Shown piece by piece: positions 30,601-43,500 of a stretch of 64,000 nucleotides of DNA. Location of the stretch: contig JAVYIG010000118.1 of NCBI GenBank assembly GCA_035222895.1, forward strand, positions 62,001-126,000. Direction: 5' to 3'. The notes under the pieces were generated by a model. The model did no database searches. It was given only the letters and a program-made list of their open reading frames with translations, and was not told the DNA's origin. The DNA comes from Strongylocentrotus droebachiensis. Taxonomy: Eukaryota > Echinodermata > Echinoidea > Camarodonta > Strongylocentrotidae. The translations under genes were made by a program, and so were the position numbers. Each line of letters opens with the position of its first letter. The first letter of the stretch is position 1.

Positions 30601-32622
30601 CAACTTGGCTGCATTCATATGATGCATTTCTTTTCTTCATCCTTTTTAGGATCCTTTTCAATACAAATCATGGAAATGGAGAAAGAAATAAAAGCTATGT
30701 TTTCAAAAAATGATTTGGTACTTACGATCACAGAGAACGTCGTAAGCTTCTGAGACTTGTTTGAATTTCTCTGGTGCCAAGATCTCTTGGTTCTTATCTG
30801 GGTGATACTTCAAGGCCAGCTTGCGGTAGCTAAAGTGAAGGAAGAGAAGTAAAATTGTTTCACACGATGAACACAGTTTAAGTGCAAATACACACTTTTG
30901 AGTCTCTTGCAGAAATGGCTCTTTGACTTAATATGGAAGTTAGATTTAGATGTCACATGTCTATGAAGCTGAAGCATCCTCATAAAAAGTCATATTGCAA
31001 TTGGTATAGATCTAGGTCTACTGCAGGATTCTCAAGCCCCCAAACAGGAAGGAAACGTAACTTTTTAATTTTAGTCTAAATTAAATCATAAATGTAGCAC
31101 TAGGTCTAGGGATGACAAATTGTCTGATAACAAAGAACCAGTTGACGAGAAAAAAAGTGTACAAGTTTAGCAATTAACAAAGAGGCCACAAACACCAACT
31201 TTCCATCAAGAGTTCTTGCTTTAGAGTCTACTTTTCTTTTTTTAGCAATAACTTTACCATTCACACGCCTAGAAATGTCCATTTCTTATCAATGAGACGA
31301 AACAAAAATTATCTAAGACTAATAAAGTCTAATGTTAAAATCATTAAAGGGATCCGGTAACTTTGTCTCAGATTCTGAAACAAAATCCGAGATTTAGCTC
31401 ATGCTGCTATGATAATTATAAACCTTTATGTCAGTCAGGAACTCCATGACTTTTACAAGCCGATCGCCTGTCTGATTATCAAGAAATTTATGATTGAAAT
31501 TACAAATTTTGAAAACCGTTCGCCGGACGGTTTTCATAACACTACAGTCTATTGGGGAAAATGAGTATGGTAAAACCGGTCACTCAAAGATTTTTACTTT
31601 TTTGAGGCACTTCTTGATCATTTTGAAGCGTGATTTTTTTAGGGCTTCAATATTACACCATATCACAGACACTGATAACACGTAGGGCCGTGTATCTCAG
31701 ATTTATGAACAATTTGAAATTCAAACCTTTATAACAAATGATCCTGAAGGTGAAACTCAATAAATGTGGTGTCATATGAAAGAGCAGGTTTTTCTCCATA
31801 TTCCCCATAGGGGGCCACCCCCGGAATTCTAAAAATATCTTGCTCAAAACAGCGATTTAAACATCGTTTCCATGGTAACTCGGAGATTTACCAATTTCAT
31901 GAACTGCTCCCCCAAGGGATAAGTTGGGCCAGCTGTAAAGAATATATCCATGCACTTATTTTTTCTCTAGTCCCAAGGGATCATTTGTTACAACAGTTTG
32001 AAAATACCCTTGCTCCACGCTTTGCATATCGTGCTGTGCATAGCTGTGCAGCTTTTGAGCAGAAATTATAACTCTGCATGAACCACTTTTCTGTCCATTC
32101 TGACCAAAATGCTATGAATATTGCACAGTTTTTGAGGGGCTGTATCTTTTGATAGAAACATCGGTGAGTCTTGAAATTTGAAAGGTATTATTCTGAATAC
32201 ATTTTTTATTCCAATATCCAACAAAAATGGTGAAAAACGATCCCAAATTGAAAATTGAAAAATCGTTCAGACACCCTAGTATAAGGCCCTAGTCTAGCTA
32301 AGTGTTGACAAGATTAGGCCCTAGCACAGACCTTCCTTTGAAGTGTACATGACGATTACATTTGATTTGTTAACCAATTTTCCGTTACACCCAGGTTTGC
32401 AGCCACACACGGACGACAGCCGCAAAGCCCCCCGGAGCTAAGGGGCCAGCCCAGCTGCTGCGGCTGGTCGCTACTCGCAAGAATATTTTCTACCCGTTCT
32501 CAGCTCAGCTCAGTTCCACCTTCCCTCTCCCAAAATAGATAGAAAATTACTCACGCTTTTTTAATGTCTGCATCAATTGCCGATCGAGTCAAGGCAAGCA
32601 TTTCATAGTAATCAATCCCCAT
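27657..32622 (-). CDS. DNAJB13: DnaJ (Hsp40) homolog B13, six exons, complete
   Basis: Exons in transcript order: 32555-32622, 30726-30829, 30120-30284, 29458-29615, 28559-28863, 27657-27807. All are GT-AG with phases consistent; 951 nt gives 316 residues, the same length as human DNAJB13. The J domain occupies residues 1-70, with MGIDYYEML at the start and the HPD triad at 32-34. A short Gly-rich linker with [11 protein letters not shown] follows, then the type-II C-terminal domains ([62 protein letters not shown]-like PINDII, PGEGMP). The closest family member is DNAJB13, an axonemal radial-spoke protein (Chlamydomonas RSP16 equivalent); DNAJB1/4/5 are less similar in the Q-DP-x-x-ERDL region. 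It is divergent to CFAP47, with an X-box-like site upstream. Confidence 0.93.
29392..29446 (-). pseudogene. Partial duplicate of DNAJB13 exon 4
   Basis: About 55 bp (TCTCTCTATGGGAGGA through ATAGACCACCAA) match exon 4 at 29522-29576, roughly 84% by eye, same orientation, offset 130 bp. The copy lies in intron 4, just downstream of the exon 4 donor in transcript sense. It ends beside a CT microsatellite (29336-29400) that resembles the CTCTCT inside the exon. Confidence 0.75.
31349..31705. repeat. Dispersed repeat, copy 2 (DNAJB13 intron 1)
   Basis: Matches 9105-9455 (see there). The repeat may continue further right (to about 32280), where the sequence has no counterpart in the first copy. 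No coding capacity. Confidence 0.75.
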
Positions 32623-32722
32623 TTTCGTGCTTTTATGTTAGTTTTTGGTAGAAATATAATGCCCTTTCTCTCCGTGCAGATGATATGCTGCTGCTGCCGG
32701 TGGGATCAATGTTGTTTGGATT

Positions 32723-32736
32723 GTTGCTATGCAATG
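32723..32736. promoter_or_regulatory. Candidate RFX X-box
   Basis: GTTGCTATGCAATG resembles the RFX palindrome (GTTGCC, short spacer, GGCAAC) with an imperfect right half. It lies about 100 bp upstream of the DNAJB13 ATG, a typical position for ciliary-gene X-boxes. One motif match only. Confidence 0.4.
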
Positions 32737-33997
32737 ACCTCGTTGAACGAACGCGTTTACGCATTGTACACCAATTTCTGTACCATACCGATGTTTATGT
32801 GGTCATAGCGTGGCGAGGCAGGCGCAGGAGCGGGGGAGAGGCAATATGCTGCTACTACATTTACCAATGATTAGTGATCCTTCCCAATTTGAAAGAGAGC
32901 CTCCATTTACTTTACTTTACCTTTACCGCAAATACTGGGAGAATGCTGAGACAGCAGTCGAGCTTCCAGGTCTACCATCTTGGTCTATCTTCTTGGTCTA
33001 TCTTCTTGTACTTAGTTCTCATAAGTACCCCATTTGATTTATGATAAGTGCTTCTTTTTTAGTCTGAACTTGCAATGCTCCGTTAGTTAGATATGAGATT
33101 TTTAAGAACTAAAACTGAGGCCTGATGGGCCCTTTCAAAATGTAAAGGGCACTTATCTGAAGCAGGCCTTCTAAAAAAAGGCTCATTTTTATGTATGTGG
33201 AAATAAATAAATTAAAAAATTGAATTAAAAAAACAGATAAGGGCAGTGGATTATATAGCTTCGGGTCTAGAGATTGAGGGGGCGCTAATATGTCATGAGG
33301 GCACTGGCCTTACTCGGTGAAATATGATATAAATTACAATTGTAATAATCATGGAAGGGGGATAAGTCCAAGGAGTTAGGGAAGAGGTAAGGAAGGGAGA
33401 GGGTTTTGGTGGTAGATTGTGTCTTAAGAAAAACTCATAATTTCAATTCTGTATAATACATGTAATATGTTGAGAAATATGAAACTCGTTTTTTGTTCTT
33501 GTTAAGTATTCAGTCTATTTCTGAAGAAAAAAAACAATGCTTGTTCTAGTTATGGGGATCATTGTGCTGTGCGGTAACCATTTCCTATTATGTGATTGTG
33601 ATATATTTTTTTCCTATATATTGTGAAATTATGTATAATGAACTATGTTGTATTTATGTTCGTTTGTCAAATGATAAAAAGTTGCAGTTTTGTATAAGCT
33701 ATGTTATGTACGAAAAAGAATCAGGGTTTTGAGAAATAAAATCAATGAATACAAAATGTAAGGGATTGTGTGGAAAAGGTCGTATAATTTGTCCATGTTC
33801 CTTCTCATCTCTGTATGCTGATGGGGCCATTTAAGAAATAAACCAAACATTTCCCTTTCTTTCCTATTCCATTTTTTCTCCTTCTTTTTTATTTAATCGT
33901 CTTTAGATGGGGGATACGATACCCCTATATTTTAGTTACGCCTATGCCCTTGATGAGAGATATTGAACTATATTTTCTTCTAATGGGGCGGGGGAAC

Positions 33998-34002
<5 letters not shown>

Positions 34003-34076
<74 letters not shown>

Positions 34077-34145
34077 GGGAGAGAGACAGACAGACAGACA
34101 AACACAGAGAGACAGAGAGAAAGAGAGAGACAGAGAGAGAGAGTT
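34003..34145. repeat. (GA)n microsatellite
   Basis: Long GA run with an internal G-run and GACA variants, about 400 bp upstream of the CFAP47 ATG. Frames through it (Arg/Glu or Ser/Leu repeats) are artefacts. Confidence 0.95.
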
Positions 34146-34538
34146 TGGGAGATGACCACGTAGTTGTGTAGTGAACGTAAACTGGTAGTGAACCCTACAC
34201 ATTTCATTCACCGTTAATATTCGCCTGCTGTCAAGCAGTTTATTTATATTATTTTTCAAATAAACTATGTAAAACAATACGAAATAAGTTTTTTTTAACT
34301 CAAATTATTTATAAAACATTAGAACCTTTCGATAAATATAATTGTTTAAGGAACATGATTGAAAAAATGAATTCCATTATAAATATTCAAAAAGAAATAA
34401 TCAAAACGACTGCATGAATTTACTTGGTTACGATTGATAGCAACGAAAATGGCAGCGTACATGGCTTACGAAAAGGACTAAAACAATGCTGTAAATACGT
34501 CCAAAATAGCCAAATATTTGTATCAATAAGGATTCAAG

Positions 34539-37500
34539 ATGGATGGAGATATAGCTGGTGTGAGAATCATACCTCCAGTTATAGATTTTTTGGATGCAGA
34601 AGCAAACACCGTACATTGCCAAACTGTGACAGTTAAAAATATCAGCAAATGCAGCAGACAGATCAAGTTCCACGGACCCAGCACAAACGTAAGCCAGCGC
34701 AGTAGGCGCAGAAACGTACGACGAACCGCTATCGCGGGGGCTAGCTCAGGCTCCGGGCCGGGGTGTCAGACTTAACGAATTAGCGGTGGTTCATCATAAC
34801 TATAAAGAGTCGTAATGAATCTATTACTTTACTTACTTTACTTTAATACACGATGTTGTAGGTCTAAGCCTGTTCATCGATCCAGGATTCTTCCGTGATT
34901 ACTGCTATTTTGTGGAGGGAGGAGGTTGTGTGATAACATGAGACAAGAGACAACACCTAACTGTTAGACCGGCTCATACAGAAAGCTTACTGGTACACTC
35001 TTTGACCAGTGACTATCAAGTCTATTCTTAAAAGAGTTTACCGACCCAGCTGCCACAACGTTTTCTGGGAGACCGTTCCACAGTTCCACGACTCTATTGC
35101 TAAAAAAGTATTTTCTTATATCTAGCCTTGAATATTTCTTTTCAAGTTTTCTAGAGTGACCTCGAGTTCTATCTTCTGTACTCATCTTAAAGGGCATCTC
35201 TTGCACAGTGTACAAGCCATTCACATACTTATACACATCGATCATGTCCCCCCTTTTACGCCTGTGAACAAGAGTTGGTAGTTTGAGTTTGGTCAAGCGC
35301 TGCTGATATGTTAAATTTCTAAGGCCAGGAATAATCTTTGTTGCACGTCTTTGTACGCTTTCCAACATTCTCTGTTCTCCTAATCTGTATGGGGACCATG
35401 CGGCTTGTCCGTATTCTAAAATGGGCCTAACGAGGCCTTTAAACAAAAACGGCATAGTATCAGTATTGAGGTACATAAAAGTCCTACGGATAACTCCAAG
35501 TACTCGATTCGCTTTGAGAACTGTTTGGGAAACGTGATCTTTAAATGATAGTTGTGAATCTACTAGGACACCTAGGTCCTTTTCTACGTTTGTAACAGAT
35601 AGTGTTACAGAGTCTGTCCCCTTTTTCATACAATAGTCTGTAGAGGCTTCTGCCGGTAACTTCCCAAGCCTTAAAACAGTACACTTATCAGGATGAAAGC
35701 AAAGCTGCCATTTGTAAGCCCATTCTTCCATCCGTGACAGATCCTCTTGAAGTTGCTTTCTTAAATCTGCAGTATCAGCACAATTGTCACAATCTGAAAA
35801 TGAACTTATTTATTTGCTGTAAAGAATGTGAAATCAGGAGCTTGAACTTGTTATTGTTAAACTGAATCAGTGAAACTGTGAATGTGATTGTGAAACTGAA
35901 AGTGAGACTGAGTCATGACATGAGTGAAACTGAAATTTGAAAAATGAGAGGGAAAGTGAAAATGGAAGAAGAAAGGGTGTCCTAAATTAATTTCACAGCT
36001 AAAAGAAAATCAAAACAAAGTGAAGAAGTGAGATTTGTAATGTCATATTTTCATCCAGGATCTAGAATTCTGCAAAACAACATGTTGATTGTTGTCTTGT
36101 TACATGTTGCAGCAAAGTGAAAGCTAATTCAGTAATATTCCACTTCCCCTAATCCATACTGAAGTTGAGTGAAACTAGAAAAATTATCCCTTTTAAAGCC
36201 AATAAAACTAAGCTTTATCAATGAAGAATTATTGAGATATCGGATTATCGGTTTATAACCATAGAACTCTATGTTGTTTGTTTAGACAGGATGGTTAATT
36301 AGCTGCTTGATTTCAGACAATAATATGAAGAAGTTTACAGAAATTATCATCTGAATAGGTCTGAAAAAGGTTAGGGTATCATCACATTTCGTTTTTGGAT
36401 GTAGCTGTGATCTGTTTTAACCTTCACATTTTTCTGATCCTATTCAAAACTATTGCTGGAATACAATATTATTATTTAGAAAATGGAAATGTGAAAGTCA
36501 ACTTGCAAACTAAAACAAAAGTTAGAATTATACCATGACTTTTTCTGTAGAGTATTGCATTCCACTTATTTGGAAATGAGAAAATCAAATACAGTTTCAT
36601 GCTGTTTTTGTGGGTAGACTTGAATTAAATGTATGCTGTGTTTATATTTTAAATTGCAGAATTTCAAGCTAATAGTGAGTAATCCTGCTAAACCTATCGC
36701 ACCAGGACTAGAGGTGTCAGCGACAGTTGAATACCGATCCGATGCAGTCGGAGATTACCAAGACAGGCTCATACTGCTGGTAGATGAAGATGTTATTGAA
36801 GTGCCCGTATCAGCGTGAGTACATCTAGACTCATTATATTCTATTCAGCCTCTTGTTTTGATAAGATAACTTAGTAAAATATTTTGTTGCATTAAACCAG
36901 AAAAATCAGAATTGAGATATCCAATGCATACTTGCCCTGATGAGCTGCACTGTAGATGCTAAAATAATTACAAATGTTTGTTAATTGGCCATATTTGGTC
37001 TTTCTTTAAAAATTCTGCATTTTGTTTGACTTTACCTTTTGTTTGTTGGTTTGCTTGCTTCCTTTGTTGTTTTTTTTTTTTTCTTCACATAATTGTCCCT
37101 CTGTCTGTTAATTATATTCATTGCTGCTGAAAACAACCTGCTTGTCCAGTTGTACATTTCCATTCTTTTCTGTTACTTTTATTTATTAGTTCTTTCAGTG
37201 TCAACCTTAACAAGAGGCATGATTTAAATATAACAACACTATTTGTCAGGTACTGTACATGTTGACCTCAAAATTATGCAATATCTTTTATCTTAATACA
37301 TTTTCATTTTCTAGGTATGCACCCCAGCCGGTGCTAGAGCTTGAGAGCCCTCTTGATTTTGGGACAGTGGTTCGCAACAGTAAGGTATTGAGTAAAGAGA
37401 TATCTCTCTACAACCATGGTTCCTTGGCTGGCATGTTTAAGATCAAGTACTCTGGCAACGAACCCTTCACAATATTCCCTTTACAAGGCATTGTCAAGCC

Positions 37501-40500
37501 CAAGTCTGTACAGACAATTAAGGTGAGTTGATAACTTGTCTCTTGATTTCTTCACTATTCTACTGCCACTATTGCACAATGATTCGTTTGGAATTAAATG
37601 ATTGAGTCTGAGAATGAATAATGATAGTATATGTACGCAACAAACCTTAGTGTTTTTTTTATAGAATTTAGTATAATATACCTACATGGACATGTATGAT
37701 TTCTAAATGGTTACGCAGTATTTGAAATATAGAGTTGAGAAAATGTAGGAATTTAAAGCACTGAATCAGATCTATTTTCCTTGAAAGATGGATTGTGATA
37801 CATACTATAGGTTGAAGTTGAACATTATTTTATAATTATTTCCTTATTTAAGGAGAAGCACAGGTGTATATTAATGGTAAAGGACTATTATGAACTAGTT
37901 ATTCCAACTCCAATTCATTATTTAATCTCTTTCAGATTGAGTTTGTTTCCAAGAAGAGTGGGAAAATCAATGAAGAAGCTGAGTAAGTATTTTCATGTCA
38001 TGGTAGATGATAAAAAATGAACAATGAATTGTGTATCTGAAGTATTTCCTTAGCTAAGTATGGCTTTTTCAATCTTACTGTAATGTCTCCATTGCAAATA
38101 CTCAGCAAGGTTTTTGTTGGAATGCTTCTTTTTTTCAACTTATTTTGTGCAATTCAGATTATTGATGTCTAAATTCTGTAGTTTATAGAAAACATTTCTC
38201 CTGAGATGGTAAATTAAGCAATATACATGCAAGGTCTAATTTATTTTATTATTGTGTCATTCGCTATGAAATTATTAGGAGTCATAAAACCTCTTTTTAG
38301 GCAGCTTTTGATATCATTGTCTAGTAGGAAAACAGGTTAAACAACAAAAGAGACAATTTTAAACCAAAAGCCTTATCATGTTAACAGCCCCAAAGTGTCA
38401 GCTGTGAGTTGATTGCAAGTAGTTTCAGATACATCATTAAACCACCATCATAACATTTCCATTCTTATAATCCCATCTCCTAATCAGTGTGACCCTGGAA
38501 GCACAAGATGCCACGACCCTCCAACTGAAAGCCAATGTGGTTGACCGATGTCTTGAGCTGATTGACCCTCGGTCTGGTGATAGCATCCAGTGCATGCCCT
38601 TTGGCTCTACCTACTATGGTACGGACAAGACACGACTGGGCTACCTCTACAACAATGGCCCAGATCCAATCAACTTTGTGACGGTACTGCAGGAAGATGC
38701 TCTGGGTACTGAAGCTGTAAGTTGTCTTTTTCATTTTTTTTCCCCCCTAATTTCTCTATTCTGCTACTATATTGGACTCAAGGGATTTTGTGTAAATTGT
38801 TATTCTCTGTCAAAAATGCAGGTGATGTTCTTACATTAACTTTATGAAGAGGATGATTCAAAAACTTGCCTCTTGCAGGCATTTGCTAAATATAAGGTTA
38901 TATATTGAAGCTCTTTTCATTGGTCTGAGTGTCTTATTTTGCAGTTCTTAGGACAATGGAAATGTGAAATGTTTTTTTATATTATTTATAGGGAACTGAC
39001 CTTACCAAGACCACAGTAGCTACCCTGGCAACCAAAGGCTTGGACAAGGTCAAAGCCAACACCTGCCCAGTCAGTACACTGGTCAAGACCCTCCCCAACC
39101 AGGGGCAGCTCAGACCCTATGAGAGGTGCCCTCTGTACTTCAGGTTCAGCCCCCGCTATGACACGGCAAGCCAGGGATGGAAGGGAACCTCAAGCCCACC
39201 GCCCAGGCAGGACTTTGCCCTCTACATGAACATCACGGTCGTGGGCAGCAGTAGTGGCTTTGGAGATGGAGAAAAGAGTGACAACCGCAGAGCGAATGAG
39301 GGTATGTTTTCTTCTGGAATCGTTCTTAGACTGCATATTTCCGGATAACTCTGTTAGAAATGAACGAACTACATGTATATCATTTTTATTGTCTACTATA
39401 TGTGCACGCATATGGTAGTTTAATGGGTGAGTTGTGAGACATGTTTCTAAAGATGTCAGAAATGTTTTCCCTCAGCATGGAAGAATCCAGGGTTCTGAAA
39501 ACTATTTTTGTTATTGTAGGGATAGATATTAAAGTCAACTGTCATAACAAATCTACATCATAGTAATTCTTTGGATAACAACTTCATAGGTGGAAGCATA
39601 CGCAGATAGATGGGCCTTAAAGATATCTGCACAAAAACCAATAACATATTGCTATAATAATTACAATCCCTTCACAGAAATTAAATTAAAGTTACTGTGC
39701 AGAATACCATCTCATTAATCTTTTCCAATGTGTATAAGTCAATTGTTAGCGATAGCTAGAGAAAGACAATGGTCTATGCATTGATTTGAACTAGTGTAGT
39801 ACCTATATCATCTGATTTTTTATCTCATCCTTAAAGTAGTCACCCAAAGAAAATTCAACACAAATGATAATTATCGACAAATTATATATGGATGGAAAGA
39901 TTTTCTCTCGAAAAACAAGAATAACTTGCTGAAAACCATATAGATATCATGGAAAGGCGTAAAAATGCTTTGTGGTTTGCTGTGTCTCACATGTGACGTC
40001 ACAAATCTTGACACTCTACGGAGGACCACTAGAAGCAGAAAATCTTGATCTCAAAATCAAAATTTTTAAGAGATGATTACTGTGGGCCCCAAACATATTT
40101 TGAAGAGGGAAGTTGTTATATTAAAACAGTAAAGCTTCCCATTCGCAATGATATGAATTTGCATCAATTCTAAACACTTTTGATTCTTCGAGTGACTACT
40201 AGTACTTTAAGTATCATGTTTCATTCTTCTGTTAACCTTGTACAGTTACCACATTGGAGGTGGCCATCACAGGCACAGCACTGCCGGTCCTCCTCAGCCT
40301 CGCACCACAGACCAGTCTTGACTTTGGAGAGTGTTCCCAAGGGGAGCACATTGACACCCTCTGTAGCCTCATCAATGAGTCCACCATGTTACCGGTCTCG
40401 TTCGTCTTCCAGCCTGTGGCACAATTCTCTGTGGTTCCTTCGTTCGGCAAGCTCAGACCCGGCGAGGCTCTAGATATCATCTTCTCCTTCAAACCAAACC

Positions 40501-43500
40501 AGTATGGCTCCTTCAAAAAGCAACAGGTTTGTTGTGAATTTTATGTTGTGCTTCTTTCTTAGTCTACTTTCTTATATGTTGTCTTTTTTTTTTAAATGTT
40601 ATGCATGCATTTTTCTTGCAAATTTTTATTCTTGCAAACTTTTATTCTACTCCGCCGTCTTTGCACTCTCTTTCATTTCTCTTCTCATTCACTGTGTGGA
40701 ATGAAAGCATCTAATGTTCTTCATAATTTGGTTAAAGAAAAGCAGTGATAAAAATGAGAGAGTTGGTATTCTTAAAATAAAAAATAGGACAACAGTTTGG
40801 TAATAACATACCTTGCTTGTACATATCACCATGGACACATACAAGTATTAAACAACTATTAATTTTGATCATGTATTCGATTATATCTATTTGAAGAACT
40901 TTTATTGAAAATTACCCAATTAACATGATAAATTATAGCATCATAGATAAGGCAGAATCCTCAAAGTCATGAGGTGTCACTATTTTTTTACCAGTATGCC
41001 CATGAATATTAGCCCATGAATGCAACTTTCTCTTAAACTAATGGGAATTAATAAATGATCCCCAAAAAGTAAAAGATCATTACTGAAAGTAACTCTATAG
41101 AAATGATGAAATCCCTCTTCTTAGCACCATACATGTATTTCTAAATGATATTTTTTTTGTGTTTTGCAGATCATTGATGTATTGGGTTCATTAGCTGACG
41201 AACGTGAAGGGGAAAATGGATGGATCCAGCCCAGTAGTACAATCCAAGCCTCTATTCATACCCTAAATGTATCGCTCAAAGGAATCTGCAATGCTGTCTT
41301 CAAGAAACTGGAACCCAAATTCAACCCAGGTATTCCTCATTCGAAATTTACGGAGTAGTGTAGTATTTTCATATTCCAGATGTAACATTTGCATCTTAGA
41401 TACACATTTTTCTTTTAAGACAAACAAACAGAAAACCAAAGGAAAAGATTCTTTTTTACCCCTTGTATTTCGGCTGATTTAAACAGAGTAAACCAAATTT
41501 ATTAGCTGCTCTTAGATTGTGGTAAGATAATTTTGACAAGAATTTATAGAAAATGTAAAAGATCTAATTTTACTTATAAACTAAATTTAGCATAGACTAT
41601 TTGCCGCTTCCGGCTCCCCCGTTTGATATTGACCAATTAGCCAAAATATTAACTTTACATTTGTATTAGGTTGACAATTTCCATTTGTGAAATTAGGCAT
41701 ATGTTAATGTTTTTTACTTTTTATTAAAAAAATATTTGTACTATCTTTAAAGATTTTCTGTAGAATGTTTGCAAATAGTGCTTCTTAGCATATGAACGTG
41801 TTTCCTCATTTCCAAATGTGAAACAAAATTAGATAAAAGATATATTAATTGTGTTCCTCATAAATGCTACCTTACTTTGTCATTCCCAGGAATCACACCA
41901 CTGGTCGTTGGAGAAGTAGGTCAGTTCATCGATGTCAAAGTGAACGAGGCAGAGGCTTATGAGCCCCGGGCAGCCATGTTAGGATCTACAAAGACTAAAG
42001 GACTTCATTCTACCAAGTCAGCTGGTCACGTAAGAGACGGCGACGCCCTGGTAGCGTACCCCAACGATAGGGCTAGGAGTATACGACCAAGTTACAGGAG
42101 AGAGCAGTACAAGTAAGGGAGCAATTCTCATGAAAATTATGATTGCATTCCAATTCTTGTTTTATTTTTGGACTGTCGAGATTGAATTCCCAAAATACAT
42201 GTGCTACGTATTCAATCCATAAAAATTGATATCCTAAAGAAACAATGATTTGTTTTGCAATTGGGAAATAAAAGGAATTCTCATTTCAGGCAGTTGCATT
42301 TAATGGTACATTACCAATTAGTTTATTACAAGGAATTGGCATTGCATAGCAAGATATTGCATGACTTAGCATGGCATTTGTATCAACTTTTTTGTAACAT
42401 ATAAGCGTTCTATTGTCACCTGAAATGCCCTAACAACCCTTCCATTTATTGAAGAAATGTAGACAATGTTTAATACTGCTCTGCGAAATTCATCAAGTCT
42501 TTTATTCAAGATTTCTCTCCTATGAATCATGATTTACCTGGCACTTGCTCTTGCGACATTTGCTCCAGGCTTTATTTTGTCAGCCATATTGGATTTGGAG
42601 CAATTTTTGTTCGAGCATATTTCATATATAAAACAGAAGTATTAACTCCTGCACTCTCTGTTTGATCTCTATCAGGACCATCTTCACCAAGACAGAGAGG
42701 CACACCTATGTGGATCCTGACTATGCCTATGATGAAGACGAGCTTGCTGATGTCATGGCTCACAAGAATAAATACAATGACTACTTGAAAGACAACAGGG
42801 GGAAGAGAGTCAACAAACTCAAAGCTAAGTAAGTTCATCTAAAACCATATAGCAAAATATAACAAATATATCTATCAAAAATATTTTGTGGCATAGACTC
42901 GCCTCATCATGTCATTGACTATCATGAAAGAATGAAAGTGTTGATTGTGGCATCTGAATTAAAATAATTGGTTTTACTTCTCTATGAAATCCTATCAGTA
43001 CATCACATTTTATTTCCTTTAGTGTGCTTTTCTATTGTAGTAGAATTACCCAGCCTCACGAACTAGAGATCTAGATAAAATCTTAAAGGAAAGTAATAAA
43101 TATATTTCATTAGAGACACATCGAGGTGAATGTCCAATGTAAAATGTTTGTTTTTTGTCTCCTGCAGAGAATTCAAGGAACTGAACAACAAGGCTGAGAT
43201 TGGTATCAAGCCTGCCTCTGGTCTCCGCCCTCCTAAACTCAATGCTGATGAAGTCAATGAAATACCGAAATGTAAGTTGAGATATTTCCCTTGCACTTTG
43301 TTTTTCCCTACCTTGTGTATAACTGGGTATAAACGTTAGATCCCAGAAACTTTGATATTCCCATCAAAGTTACTTACTCACTGAAAGTAGAGAGAGATAG
43401 AGCTGCAAAGGTTAGTTGCCCCTTGTTATGGATGTAAAGTGTATATGATTATATGAGGCATTTCAAAGGCAAGTCAAGGAAAGTAAAAGATGAGCATCAT

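Larger units (their letters stand above)
32623..34538. other. Divergent intergenic region between DNAJB13 and CFAP47
   Basis: 1.9 kb between the two start codons. Contains an X-box-like motif (32723-32736), AT-rich sequence and a long GA microsatellite (34003-34145). In-frame stops directly precede the CFAP47 ATG, so no N-terminal extension is hidden here unless spliced. Confidence 0.6.

Noticed and set aside
33942-34277. Long Ser/Leu or Arg/Glu repeat frames upstream of CFAP47
   Set aside because: Pure translation of a GA/CT microsatellite.
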